64,000 nucleotides of DNA from Melitaea cinxia (taxonomy: Eukaryota > Arthropoda > Insecta > Lepidoptera > Nymphalidae). The position numbers and the translations under genes were made by a program. The notes under the pieces are model-generated. The model was not told where the DNA came from. It saw only the letters and a program-made list of their open reading frames with translations, and ran no database searches. Location: contig NC_059412.1 of the NCBI RefSeq assembly GCF_905220565.1, positions 12,496,125-12,560,124 on the forward strand, in the 5' to 3' direction. Shown piece after piece: positions 33,201-43,360 of the stretch (within the stretch, counting starts at the first letter, position 1; the number at the start of each line of letters is the position of its first letter).

Positions 33201-33320
33201 TAACTCAGAGAATATCGTACCTAAAATTAAGCCGCACGAGCGAGAAAAACTGGTTTTTGACGCTCGCACCGCGGTAAAGTTCATTACCGGCTATATATGT
33301 CCGGTAACGCAGTGAACGTG
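30258..33320 (-). mobile_element. piggyBac element 1, complete with TTAA target duplication
   Basis: The left end TTAA-CACGTTCACTGCG (TTAA at 30254-30257) and the right end CGCAGTGAACGTG-TTAA (33321-33324) form a 13-bp perfect inverted repeat flanked by the TTAA duplication that defines piggyBac insertions. Subterminal motifs of the type CCGGTAACGCA(C/G)TGAACG recur at about 33074 and 33300. The only gene is the transposase on the minus strand. Confidence 0.93.
30644..32917 (-). pseudogene. piggyBac transposase 1, full length with one TGA
   Basis: The frame is continuous over 757 residues except for a single TGA at 31583-31585. The N-terminal 280 residues are low complexity and acidic (SSSESSSSDTETVSM). 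The catalytic DDE_Tnp_1_7 core has all three aspartates: YLVIDESMIPWRG, RTIIADNFYTSLGLA and KKGVDYSDQMTAYYSS. The C-terminus carries the zinc-binding ring-like cluster CTLCYQ...CVECKKVFCLACF that binds the terminal repeats. The TGA follows IPWRG, where related proteins have Arg; CGA to TGA by CpG methylation decay is the simplest cause. The rest of the protein looks undamaged. Confidence 0.92.
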
Positions 33321-33324
33321 TTAA

Positions 33325-33598
33325 GTTGAATAAAATAAAAACTTTAAATGTGTGTATTGCAAAATTTGCTATTTTTGAATAATGCCATTTTTCTATTTAA
33401 CCGACGAATTATAATCTATTAATATGAAAATAATGAAAGCAAAAAAATATACTTAACATCAGTGTATTTACAAATCTAAAAACAAACTACTTAAATTAGT
33501 AGTAGTCTAGTAGGGGTGATAATTATCGTTCTAAGTGACAAATAAATAAAAGAAAATGTTATTTTATACCTTTATTGTGTCTTTTTTTTATAATACAA
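33325..33598. other. Gene-free AT-rich stretch
   Basis: No coding sequence or terminus is seen between piggyBac 1 and the next dispersed repeat. Confidence 0.5.
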
Positions 33599-34260
33599 CT
33601 AGCTGCCCGGACAGACTTCGTTCTGTCAATAGTAAATTTTTTTTTGTATTAACACCTTCCGTGGGCCTTAAGGAACATACAAAAAAATAAATTAGCCGAG
33701 CCATTCTCGAGTTATGCGCTTAACAACATTCATTTTTATTTATATAGATAGCTTCCGCCCGCAGCTTCGCCCGTGTGGATTTCGGACTTCAAAAATGGAG
33801 GAGGTTCTCAATTCGTAGGGATGTTTTTTAATATATGGTGCGTATGCAGGTGATCCCATTGTCCAGTTAGGATCTGATGATGGGATCCTGGTGAAATCGC
33901 AGGAACTTCTTAAATATTATAGGCAAACCTATGACGATTTTGGTATTTTTATGTGTAACTTGTTTGTCTGTTTTTAAAAATACGATGATTAGGTATATCA
34001 TATCATCGTCGAAACTCCCCAATAATGACTATGTTTCCCTATTACTTCGAGGCCAGTGTATCGACTTGGATAATTCTTATTATGTTTGAAAGAGTAAACA
34101 TTGCAGCTGGTCCTAAAGTAACCAAGTCAGGATGTGGTGATGGGAGCCTAGAGTAATTGAAATAACTCCTCGCATATTATAGACACATCCAGTGTTTTAG
34201 GTATAGATAAAGAAGTATATGTGATGACAAAGATATCTACACATTGTTGATGATGAAGCT
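33599..34260. repeat. Dispersed non-coding repeats next to the Helitron helicase
   Basis: The stretch has TAGCTGCCCGGACAGACTTCG at 33600, then GCTTCCGCCCGCAGCTTCG at 33751, then GGACTTCAAAAATGGAGGAG at 33782, and a region with GATGATGGGATCCTGG at 33870. The part from 33782 resembles, in reverse complement, the repeat tail near 50720-50930 (TTTTTTGAAGTCGGTTAAAA). These are ends of common non-autonomous insect repeats; I do not assign a class. Confidence 0.45.
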
Positions 34261-34305
34261 GTAAGGTAGGCACCGGATATTTAAAAGTGAATACTTTTTA
34301 CTTGA

Positions 34306-34358
34306 AACGTTGTGTATAAGGAATATTTCTATTGAAATATTTCCTTATACACAACGTT
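34306..34358. repeat. Near-perfect palindrome at the end of the helicase gene
   Basis: Left arm 34306-34329 (AACGTTGTGTATAAGGAATA...) and right arm 34334-34358 are inverted copies differing by one base, with a four-base loop TATT. The right arm contains the last codons and stop of the helicase. Such a foldback could be a Helitron-end hairpin, an inverted duplication at a breakpoint, or a transcription-end hairpin. Confidence 0.85.
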
Positions 34359-35714
34359 CATTACTTCTGACGGATTGTTAGTAAACACAAACAGATTATT
34401 TTTACATGTCACCCTTGAAAGGGCAACATATAACTGGCCGTGAGAAAAACATTGATCAGTTAAATCTATTCCTGCAACTTTTAAAGTTTGGCCTTGTGCC
34501 TTATTAATAGTAATACCAAAGGCTAATTTGATTGGAAATTGCAGTCTTTTGAATTGGAAGGGTAATTCGGAGGGAATCATCGGTATTCTGGGAATTAAAA
34601 CAGTATCACCAGTACCACAGCCAGTTAAAATAGTGCATTCGATTAGAAAGTTTTTTAATTTAACTATTTTGAGTCTCGTGCCATTACACAATTTTGGGGG
34701 ATTTAAATTTCTAAGTAATATCACTGGTGAACCCACTTTTAATATTAACTTGTGTGGAGGAATTCCGGGAGGAACTAAAGAATTCAAAAATTCAGTTGGA
34801 TAATGTACTGCCTCTGCGGTATCCAAAACTGTATCAACTGAATAGTATATCTGTGATGGTGCTTCAAACTTGGAAATAATTAAATGATTAATTTTATCAA
34901 CCTGTTCATTAGTAGGTGCCAATATAGCCCTTTCCTTAAACCAATATAAAGTCTTTGTAGTTATATTAGTAATATCGGGATATACGGTCTCAACCAATTC
35001 TTCCACATTTTGAACCAAAGCACATAGGTTACTAAGATTGATTTTAACATTTCCGGATTGAAATGCACCATTACCTATTTGAAGTAAGTTATTTGAAAAT
35101 TGTTTATTGTCTTCACTGGAGGACAAAATTCTCATATTTGTATTAAGTTCACATTTTGTAATATGTGGCCAAAGATAAGATCTTTTGAGTGATGCATTGA
35201 CTTCGTCAGCTCTAGTCCCCCTTGCTATGACTGGCAAAATTTGACGAAAGTCTCCAGAAAACAAAACGGTGCAGCCACCCATTGGGCAATTTCTGTTGCG
35301 TAAATCGCGAATTGTCCTGTCTAATGCCTCAACTGATGCTTTATGGGACATGGAAGCTTCGTCCCAAATAATCAAGCTACAATCCTGCATTAATTTACCT
35401 GTTTTACTCTGTTTTGAGATGTTACAAACGCTAGAGACGTCGTCACTGCAAATTTTTAAAGGTAGTTTGAAAGTGGAATGTGCAGTTCGCCCGCCTTTCA
35501 AAAGTGTGGCTGCAATACTGGACGACGCCACGGCAAGAGCAATTTTTCTGTCAGACCTTACTTTTGCTAATAATAAATTAATTATAAATGTTTTACCCGT
35601 GCCCCCGGGTGCATCTAGAAAGAACATTTTCCCTTCATTACTATTAACTGATGACAATATTTGGTCGTAAACAATTTTTTGTTCTGGATTTAAGCGATGT
35701 TCATCTTGAATTGT
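34329..35714 (-). pseudogene. Helitron RepHel helicase domain, C-terminal fragment
   Basis: The minus strand is open from about 35714 to 34329 and encodes a PIF1-type superfamily 1 helicase as found in Helitrons: RLNPEQKIVYDQIL, Walker A DAPGGTGKTF, Walker B LIIWDEASMSHK, then VLFSGDFRQILPV, ERAILAPTNEQVD, FGITINKAQGQTL and LYVALSRVT. All helicase motifs look intact. The HUH Rep nuclease that should precede it is missing; upstream DNA (about 35715-36040) is non-coding with a CTGTCTGTC repeat and GAACGCGATGAACTCGAAAA. It is therefore a fragment or an exon cut off from its Rep part. Confidence 0.88.
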
Positions 35715-36167
35715 CTGTCCTCCTGTCTGTCCTCCTGTCTGTCTGAACGCGATGAACTCGAAAACTACTGAACGGATTTTTATACGGTTTTCAACAATAG
35801 AAAGAGTAATTCTTGAGGAAGGTTTAGGTATATAATTTATTATGCTTTTATGTAAATTAGCTGAAATACGGCGACAAATGTTGAAGAGGTCGCAAAAAAT
35901 CTCGCCAAATGGGAACTTTCCACGCGAACGCCGCGTAAACTAGCAAACATACAGTTAAGTAATGTACTAGAGAATTCAAAATCTATAAAAATGCTACAAA
36001 AAAGTCCGCGATAGCATATCTCTATCTCTTACGGTTGACTTAGTCTGCCTACGCACTGGCGACCATAGACGCGGCCAGGCCGCCGCGGCCATGGTCGCCG
36101 GTGCGTAGGCAAGCGCGACATGTGGACGGCCGAAAAATTTGCAGTCGACTTCCAAGGATGTGTCAAG

Positions 36168-38508
36168 ATGGACGTGCAGAAGATAATCACGCTAACTGTG
36201 CTTGTGTATTTACTACGAAAACGGAAGATTTCACGTAAAAGACAGTTTTGGGTGCATCCATTACTTTGCGAGAGAAAGACTAAAGGATTATATTATACTT
36301 ATTTTTTGGATTTAAAAATGTATGAGAAGAGATTCTTTAATTACATGAGAATGTCAACGAATACTTTTAACCTGTTACTGGATACAATAAAACCAAAAAT
36401 TACTGGAACTGGTAACAACTATCGGAAATGCATTCCAGCAGAAGAAAAATTAGTAATAACAATAAGGTAAGCTTTTTCTTTTTTAAATACAGAATGTTTA
36501 AAAAATACGTGATATATTTTAAAGGATGTTTCGGAATGGAGTATTGTGTACAGGAAAAATAAAAATAATGTGATAGGGCCTTTTTTTTACTTAAACTGCT
36601 AAACGGATTTTTTTGTAAATTTGAATTATACAAGACTTGATTCTGAATCACCCTAAACCACCACTGTTGCGTTTTTCACAACAACCTGTATAATTCATTG
36701 ACCAAGGTTTTGCCACTTTAAAAAATTTATGAACTATTGTTCAGTAGTATTCTACTTTACGACTTTGAAAAGGAGAGGAAAAGGGCTTGCTTATAACATG
36801 TTTTTAAATATTAAAAAACTGAAGTAGATAATCAAATTATTTGTATTTTCATAACTTAAAAAATGGCAATTGTGAACAATTAATCATTCAAATTGGGAAA
36901 TAGGTCTATCATTTCTGAATTTTGAGAAATATCAGAATAATGAGTATGAGTATCGCTGTAATTTGAATCATCTGATATCCTGTTGGTAGTAGAATAACCT
37001 GAATAACTCGGTCGATGCGGGTCATATTCTTGGTCGTTAAGAGTATTGAAATTACTTGAATAGTTTATGCGCGCTGTTGTAGGTGTACAGTTCGGTTGGT
37101 ATTTTTCTATAATTTCCATGATTTCCATTTTCGCTTTGGTCTTCATTGCAGCAGGGATTGTTTGAAATCTTTCGAGGAGGGATAAAAGAAACAGTCTGTC
37201 ACAATTTGAATCATTCTGTGTAGTCGCTATGGTCTTATGCAGAACTGAAATTAGAGGGTCTGTATCGGATTCTTCGTTTGGTATTTTTTTCTTCCTTTTT
37301 GTTCTAAGCGACTTTGATGCAGACTGTTGAGTCTCAAGATCAGAAGATCTTGCACTTTCATTTTCTTGACTTGCCTCTTCGAGACTATTTTCTGTTGCGT
37401 TTGTGTCCAGCACTGATTTCAAAAACAGTAATTGGTTGAAATAGGTGTATTGTGATTTACGTTTTGCAGCAGAACCACTTTTGACATCTTTAAGACGGCG
37501 CAGCTCTCTTGTGAAACAGTCTCTAAGGTTTTTCCATCTTTTTTGGAGAGTAATGCCTGTAAATCAATAAATAAATGTAGTACATATTACAAAACTAATA
37601 TTATGTTTATTAATGTGAATTTTATTTTCAGGTATTTGGCTACTGGGTGTTCTTTATCTCATATAAGTCATGAATACCGTATAGGGCTTCCTACAGTATC
37701 GGAAATAGTATTTGATGTTTGTGAAGCAATATGGGAGATATTAAAACCAATTGTGATGCCACAATTGACCAGAGATAAGTGGATTCAAACGGCTGAAGGT
37801 TTTCAAAAATACGCCCAATTTCCTAATTGCATCGGAGCCATCGACGGCAAGCACATTAGAGTTATCAAACCACAACATTCGGGATCTCTTTATTACAATT
37901 ACAAGAATTATTTTTCAATCGTGTTACTTGCAATATGTGATGTAAATTATAAATTTCTTTACGTAGATATTGGAGCATACGGCAAATGCAGTGATTCGTC
38001 AATTTACAAAGACTCTGTATTTTATCATAGGCTTTTAAATAATGATCTCGATATTCCGAGCAATAACCCCATCAAAGAAAATGACCAATCAATGCCGTTC
38101 GTTTTAGTGGGTGATGAGGCGTTTTCACTATCGGAACATATGATGCGACCGTATGCTGGGAGAAACTTGAATAATGTAAAGACTAATTTTAATTATCGAC
38201 TATCCCGTGCCCGCCGCTATATTGAATGTACATTTGGAATATTAGCCAATAAATGGCAGATTCTTCACCGACCCCTAAACGTCAAGAAAGAATTTGCAGT
38301 TGTGATTATAAAAGCTCTATGTGTGCTTCATAATTTTGTGCGAGAAAGAGACGGATATGATTTCAAGGACACGTTAACTGTACCAGAGGCTTTATTAGAA
38401 ATACCTGCATGTTTACCTAATAGAGCAAATAGAACATCAACCGAATATCGAGATATATTCGCAAACTACTTCAGTACCGATGGTCGCTTGCCCTGGCACA
38501 ATTTGTAA
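36168..38508 (+). CDS. Harbinger A transposase, two exons
   Basis: Exons 36168-36466 and 37632-38508 (GTAAGC donor, TTTTCAG acceptor, intron phase 2 splitting an Arg codon) give 391 residues. Exon 1 has the N-terminal domain with RKRQFWVHPLLCERK and FFNYMRMSTNTFNLLLD. Exon 2 opens YLATGCSLSHISHEYR (HTH-like) and holds the catalytic triad: GAIDGKHIRVI (D), DIGAYGKCSDSSIY (D) and RRYIECTFGILANKW (E), with FVLVGDEAFSL between. The start ATG at 36168 matches those of the sister elements by alignment of the WVHP motif; an earlier in-frame ATG at 36120 is less likely. No disabling change is seen. The MADF exon 2 of the partner gene lies antisense inside the intron. Confidence 0.92.
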
Positions 38509-39039
38509 ATATATGGGTGCTCGCCGCGAGCCGCTATTGCGCGCCGTAAACAAAATGGCGTCGAACGCACATGCGGTATGAGTAATCTTTTTAAAAAGTT
38601 ATTCCAATCATTACGAAAACCTGGGAAATTTTAGCAAATAATTGTCAAAACTCATGTGCAAAGCGAAAAATAGTAGAAATAAAATAGTTATACTTTTGAC
38701 AATTACCTATTTGCTAAAATTTCTTAGATTTTGAATGAACGGAACAACTTTAAAAAAAAATCACTCATGTCACATATACGTGTCGAATGCTACTACAGCA
38801 CCTGCTGCGTTTATTGTAGTTCATCGCATTATTAATTTACTTAGGCATAATAAAATAAAATACTAACCAAGTTCTGCCTTTTCTTTATCTTCCATGGATT
38901 CACCGCCAAATATATCGACCACTTCAAGCCACAACTGCCGCTTAACATCTTTATTGGAGTAATCATTTGATGCTAAATCCCATAAACCTCTTCTATTTTC
39001 AACTTCAATTATGAACCTTTCCGTGTCGAAATTGGCCAT
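36880..39039 (-). CDS. MADF-BESS accessory protein of Harbinger A, two exons
   Basis: Exons 39039-38868 and 37556-36880 on the minus strand (GTTAGT donor, TTTACAG acceptor, intron phase 1 splitting a Gly codon) give 282 residues. The MADF domain is split by the intron: FIIEVENRRGLWDLASNDYS and VKRQLWLEVVDIFGG in exon 1, TLQKRWKNLRDCFTRELRR in exon 2. A Ser/Glu-rich linker with a basic RTKRKKK patch follows, then a BESS-like motif (RLFLLSLLERFQTIP) used for protein-protein contacts. By analogy to Myb/SANT partners of other Harbingers it probably binds the terminal repeats and helps the transposase. Its 1.3-kb intron contains the entire transposase exon 2 on the other strand. Confidence 0.88.
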
Positions 39040-39425
39040 TGTAAAATAATCACTCTGTAGCTAGCTACACGTCTGGTCGCCGCGGCCGATGCGGTAGCAC
39101 TGATGAATTTTAATACAGAAGTGATGTTCTCGACGGCCACGATTGGTCGCTGGTCGCGTGGCATCAAATTGGACGCCGCGGCCAACGGTGGCCGCTGGTC
39201 GCTGGCCGCTAAGTGCGTAGGGGCTATAGCGATTGCCATATAAAGTCCAGAATTCACTGGCCGCCGCGGCCAGGTCGCGGCGACCATGGTCGCCAGTGCG
39301 TAGGAGGCCTTACATTAACCACTTTTATGTTAACATTTTTAATTAAAAACATTATGTTATTTTCAAAGCTATTTTCTTTAGTTCGGTATTAATCCTTATC
39401 CAAATGAATATGTTAGTTAGCTTAG

Positions 39426-40161
39426 TCATCTAATGCAGATTAAAATTGGTCTGTACACTAAATCAATCAGATGAATAGTTTTTGAGATATCGTTGTTAGA
39501 AGTAATTAGTAGCGAAACATTTTCATCATGAATAAATAAATGTATTTTAGTGTGCTCAATATTCCAGCGGTATGCGACATTGTTAAGTTCCATTGCTATA
39601 TTTTCTCCTGTGTGTGAGAAAGGCTTCATTGCCAGAACTCCGTGTTCTAGTTTAAATTCAGATGATATCCAATGAGCTGTGAAGCTCAGAAAGCTAGCAT
39701 TATTGTGTAAGCAATTCCATATGTCAGATGTCACTGAAATAGCGAAGGCACTTGAAATGTTAAGTTTGATTTTCTCGTAAATTCTGTCATATATATCAGG
39801 AACGATTTTTTGGGTAATATAAGTCCGGCTTGGCAGTTTATAGCGGGGTAAAGCTTGTTCTAAGAGTCTGGTAAATCCGATTCTTTCCACTATGGACAAT
39901 GGCTCGTTGTCGAGTGCAATCATTTCGGCAATTAAATAATGGTACTTTCTCGCTTTAGGATCATTTATATCCCAGAGCAATTTCCTTTCGTAAGATTCTG
40001 TCATAGTCAATTGCTTTTTTGCTACTGAAGACGAACTTGTCCCCGCAATGGCTAAAGAAACTGTAGTAGGCTTGACAGTGGCCTTGTCTTGGCCTTGTCT
40101 TTGTCTTTTTATTCAATGCACGAAATTCATCTGGATGTTTTGATTTTAAATGATTTTTCAT
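39426..40161 (-). pseudogene. hAT transposase remnant (ZBED-like), N-terminal third
   Basis: On the minus strand, MKNHLKSKHPDEFRALNKK (end of a BED zinc finger, 40161) is followed after a frame change by YHYLIAEMIALDNEPLSIVE, LPSRTYITQKIVPDIYD, AISVTSDIWNCLHNNASF and FSHTGENIAMELN, the conserved order of ZBED4-like hAT transposases around the first catalytic D (SVTSDIW). It ends at 39426 without the C-terminal half. piggyBac 2 is inserted 25 bases upstream of this remnant, so the hAT is older than piggyBac 2. Confidence 0.82.
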
Positions 40162-40618
40162 AGCAGAAGTACCTAGAAAAAAATATTAACCCTTAGCCAG
40201 GCCTGGCGCCTATTTTTCTTTTATATAGGAATTATGATAGATTAAAGGGTAATAAAAAAACTAATTTCTTGATTTTTTTTTATTCTTGCAAATTCCTTTA
40301 AAAAACCCATGTGGTTTGTATATGTCCACTGCCTATGTAAATAATCATTATGTGGTTTTCATCTGGCCACTGCCTGACAAGGTATGTTCATAACAAATAA
40401 AGGTGAAAACTCACTATTGTAATTTTGTTAATTATTTATTTTTTATTAAAAATTTGTATTCAAATTCAAATAAGACATTTTTACCAATAATTATAAATAA
40501 AAAGTAATTCACAAAATTATTGAAAACTTGAAATTGTTGAACAATTTAGAAACATAAATCAAAATATTTCTATTTAGAAATTTAAAAAAATATCAGAGCA
40601 TTTTCATCTTTATGGTTC

Positions 40619-42865
40619 CTACATTTCACCATAACGATGAAAATTTGCAAAACATGGTGCAGGGCATAGCGGTACTTGACACAAATTGCACATTATTTTA
40701 GATCTTTGGGGCTTTTCTCTAGTGCTGCAGTAGCGGCAGCGTCTTCTTGTACCTTCACAAGGCATATGAATACCTACTCTGTTCAGTCTCAACTCGTCCG
40801 ATACTCCAAAGCCACCTTTTTTATTTTTGTATATTGGGGGTGCTCTAACTCGAGTTGTGAAATTGTCAATCAGGCTCCTTGATAAGCTCAGTCTGAAATC
40901 TCGGTGGCTGCTGCTCGTCTTTTTGTGAGTTAAGCTGTAAACAATGTATGCATTAATGCATGCAGCTTCCAGCATAAACCAGAAGAGACGTATCCAATTT
41001 TTCTTTGTAGACTTCCTACCGATGGAATATGAAGATCAGTAGTGGTCAAACCTGTCCACGCCGCCCATATACCTGGTGTACTGTTCTATTGCTAGTGGAC
41101 AGGTCATCGATGCTTTTTCACCATCCTTCTGTGTTCGCTGTATGGTCACTACTGCTTTTGGATCATAAGCGGTTGTACATACATACACATCTTTAGTGTC
41201 TTTCCATTTTATCACGGAAACCGGATCAGAATGCTGAAACATGAATTCACCCACTTTTAATTTGTTTTCCTTTTTATCTCCCTTATTAGGTAAAAGGCGA
41301 GGTGGCAAGCCTTTCCTATTTAGCCTTACAGTGCCGACAGAAAATATGTTTTTGAAATACAGCATCTCCAATACAGGTAAACTGGTAAAAAAATTGTCAA
41401 AAACTATTAACGTATTAGGACCAACTTCTCTACATAATTTCATGACGACTTTATATCCAAGACCACCGTCACCATCTTCAGCAGTTTCACTTTTGCCGCA
41501 ATATACATCAAACTGGCACAAATACCCAGACTCCGAGTCGCACCGAGCCCATACTTTGTACCCTCTCTTAATGGGCTTTTGAGGCATATATTGCTTCATA
41601 ACGCTTTTTCCTTTAAATTTAACCATACTCTCGTCTATTGCCTGTGTATGAGATCCAATGCAGTTATTTTGAAAGCTGTTGTTCAAGATATTCATTACAG
41701 GTCGAATTTTTGCTAGTTTATCATATCCTGGTTGAGTACGGGGTATTTCAGTGGACTTGTCATTTATATGTAAATTCTCTGTCAGTTTTTTAAACCGTTT
41801 GCAAGTCATTACCGCACTGATTATTGGGTTGTGATAGAAGGGGTCTGAAGACCAATAAAGTTCTAATTCTGATAGAGGATGCAAGCCCATCATTATAACT
41901 AAACCCAAATACGCTCTTATTTCTGTGGCATCTGTTGGAGACCAGTGAAGAGAGTGCATAAATGAGGCATATGAATTAGTATTTTCTGCTATTATAGTAA
42001 AAATTTCATTATCAAACATATTTAGGAAGTAGTCTATAGGAAGACTTCTATTATTATAAAGTTTGGTCGATTTCAACTTCCGTGAAAAATCATGAGCAGG
42101 AAATCTTGTTGTATTATTAGACCAGTTTCTGTCTTTGTTTATTAGTTCTTGCAATAAGGCACTTTGGTCTGCTGTTGAAGACGAGGACTGGTGAACAGTC
42201 TCTGAACGTGAGAGCCGAGGAGCTTCTGTTGAAGGCGAGGGCTGGTAGGCTGATGTTGAAGGTGAGGGCTGGTGGACTGCTGCTGAAGGTAATGGGTGCT
42301 GAGCTGCTGCTGGAGGTGAGGCCTGGTGAACTGTCTCTGAAGGTGAGGGTTTGTGAGCTGCTGCTGGACATGAGGACTGTTGAGCCGCTGCTGGAGATGA
42401 GACTTGTTGAGCTGCTGGTGGTGGTGAATGCTGAGCAACTGTTGCTGAAGACAAGGGCTGATGAGCTGCTGCAAAAGATTTAGGTTGCTGGGATACTTCT
42501 GGAGACACGAGCTGACAGGCGACTGCTGAAGGCAACGCTTCCACTAATACAGCTGGAGATGAGGATTCGCAAGTAAGTCTTAGCTTCTTAGCTGGTGGTG
42601 CAGCTGGCGGAAAGGGCTTAGGCGAAGGTGAGTCATCTTTTTGTAGGATTTCCAAAAGATCAGAGTTAGTTATATTTTCTATGCTATCCAATGCTTGATT
42701 GATATCATAAGGCGGGTATAACGGAAAAGAACCCGACAACTCTTCGTCTTCAGACCCTTCATCTTCTGATGACGCGTAAATTTCTGCCAAAGCTTGTTCT
42801 ATGTCTTTTTCGCGAAGATTTTTCTTCTGAAAAGATAAACAGTAAGTACTAAGAATATTTTCCAT
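40619..42865 (-). pseudogene. piggyBac transposase 2, full length with one TGA
   Basis: A continuous 748-residue frame with one TGA at 41036-41038. The N-terminus is acidic (SSEDEGSEDEELSG) and followed by a Ser/Pro/Ala-rich region made of about eight 11-residue units of the type AAHQPSPSETV (42140-42500). The catalytic aspartates are present: TQAIDESMVKFKG, NTLIVFDNFFTSLPV and YMGGVDRFDHY. The TGA stands directly after DRFDHY, where relatives usually have Phe-Arg, so Arg CGA to TGA is likely. After it the protein continues with SSYSIGRKSTKKNWIRLFWF and the zinc cluster CRYCSTREK...CNLCQVPLCPAPCF. Only this stop disables it. Confidence 0.92.
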
Positions 42866-43146
42866 ACAATAAAAATTGTTTATTTCTTTGAATATTAGTA
42901 AACCTTATTTTGTATAAAACCTTATTATGTGTAACACCTTTATTTTGTATGGTGGATACTTGCGAGACAGTGGCTTCATACAAACCACATTGCACAAGAT
43001 GAGAGATTTTTAGATGGGCAGAGGTCATATACAGACCACAAACTTTCGAAGTGAATATTTCGTATTAAAACAAATTTCTTGCATAACTGAAACATACTAC
43101 ACATAATTCAATCTATGTTCTATTATAAAAATGACACAAATATTAC
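42866..43146. other. Upstream non-coding part of piggyBac 2
   Basis: The 5' region of the piggyBac transposase gene, probably with its promoter; the remaining part lies beyond Harbinger B at 46321-46575. No distinct promoter motif is claimed. Confidence 0.6.
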
Positions 43147-43360
43147 TTAAGGATTACGCAGACCGGGACGGCATGGCAAGGGATTTTGCCGTGAGTCAGC
43201 GCACACTGGCCGCTTAGATACCGCGGCATTCCAGCACTTTGTCACGGCATGCCACGGCGTGCCGCGGCACGACAAAGCACGCCTCAGCGACTCCTGCTGC
43301 CTGATACACTTTTAGTCTTCAGTTGCGTTTGATCGAGTGTTGGTGTGCCTCAGTTTTAAA

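Larger units (their letters stand above)
36043..39309 (+). mobile_element. PIF/Harbinger element A, complete
   Basis: Ends GTCTGCCTACGCACTGGCGA (36043) and, inverted, ...GGTCGCCAGTGCGTAGGAGGCC (39309), flanked by TTA on both sides (36040-36042, 39310-39312), the TWA target duplication of Harbingers. The subterminal DNA is rich in GGCCGCGGCCA-type repeats on both ends. It contains two interlocked genes: transposase (+, 36168-36466 and 37632-38508) and MADF-BESS protein (-, 39039-38868 and 37556-36880). An internal foldback (AAATTTTAGCAAATAATTGT at 38626 with its inverse at 38694-38722) lies between the transposase end and MADF exon 1. Confidence 0.93.

Noticed and set aside
42117..42483. Open frames of 84-110 codons opposite or shifted to the piggyBac 2 N-terminus
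   Set aside because: Shadows of the 33-bp in-frame repeat of the transposase gene.
30644..42865. TGA codons in the piggyBac frames as recoded (selenocysteine or readthrough) sites
   Set aside because: No supporting element is seen, and Arg codon decay explains both positions more simply.
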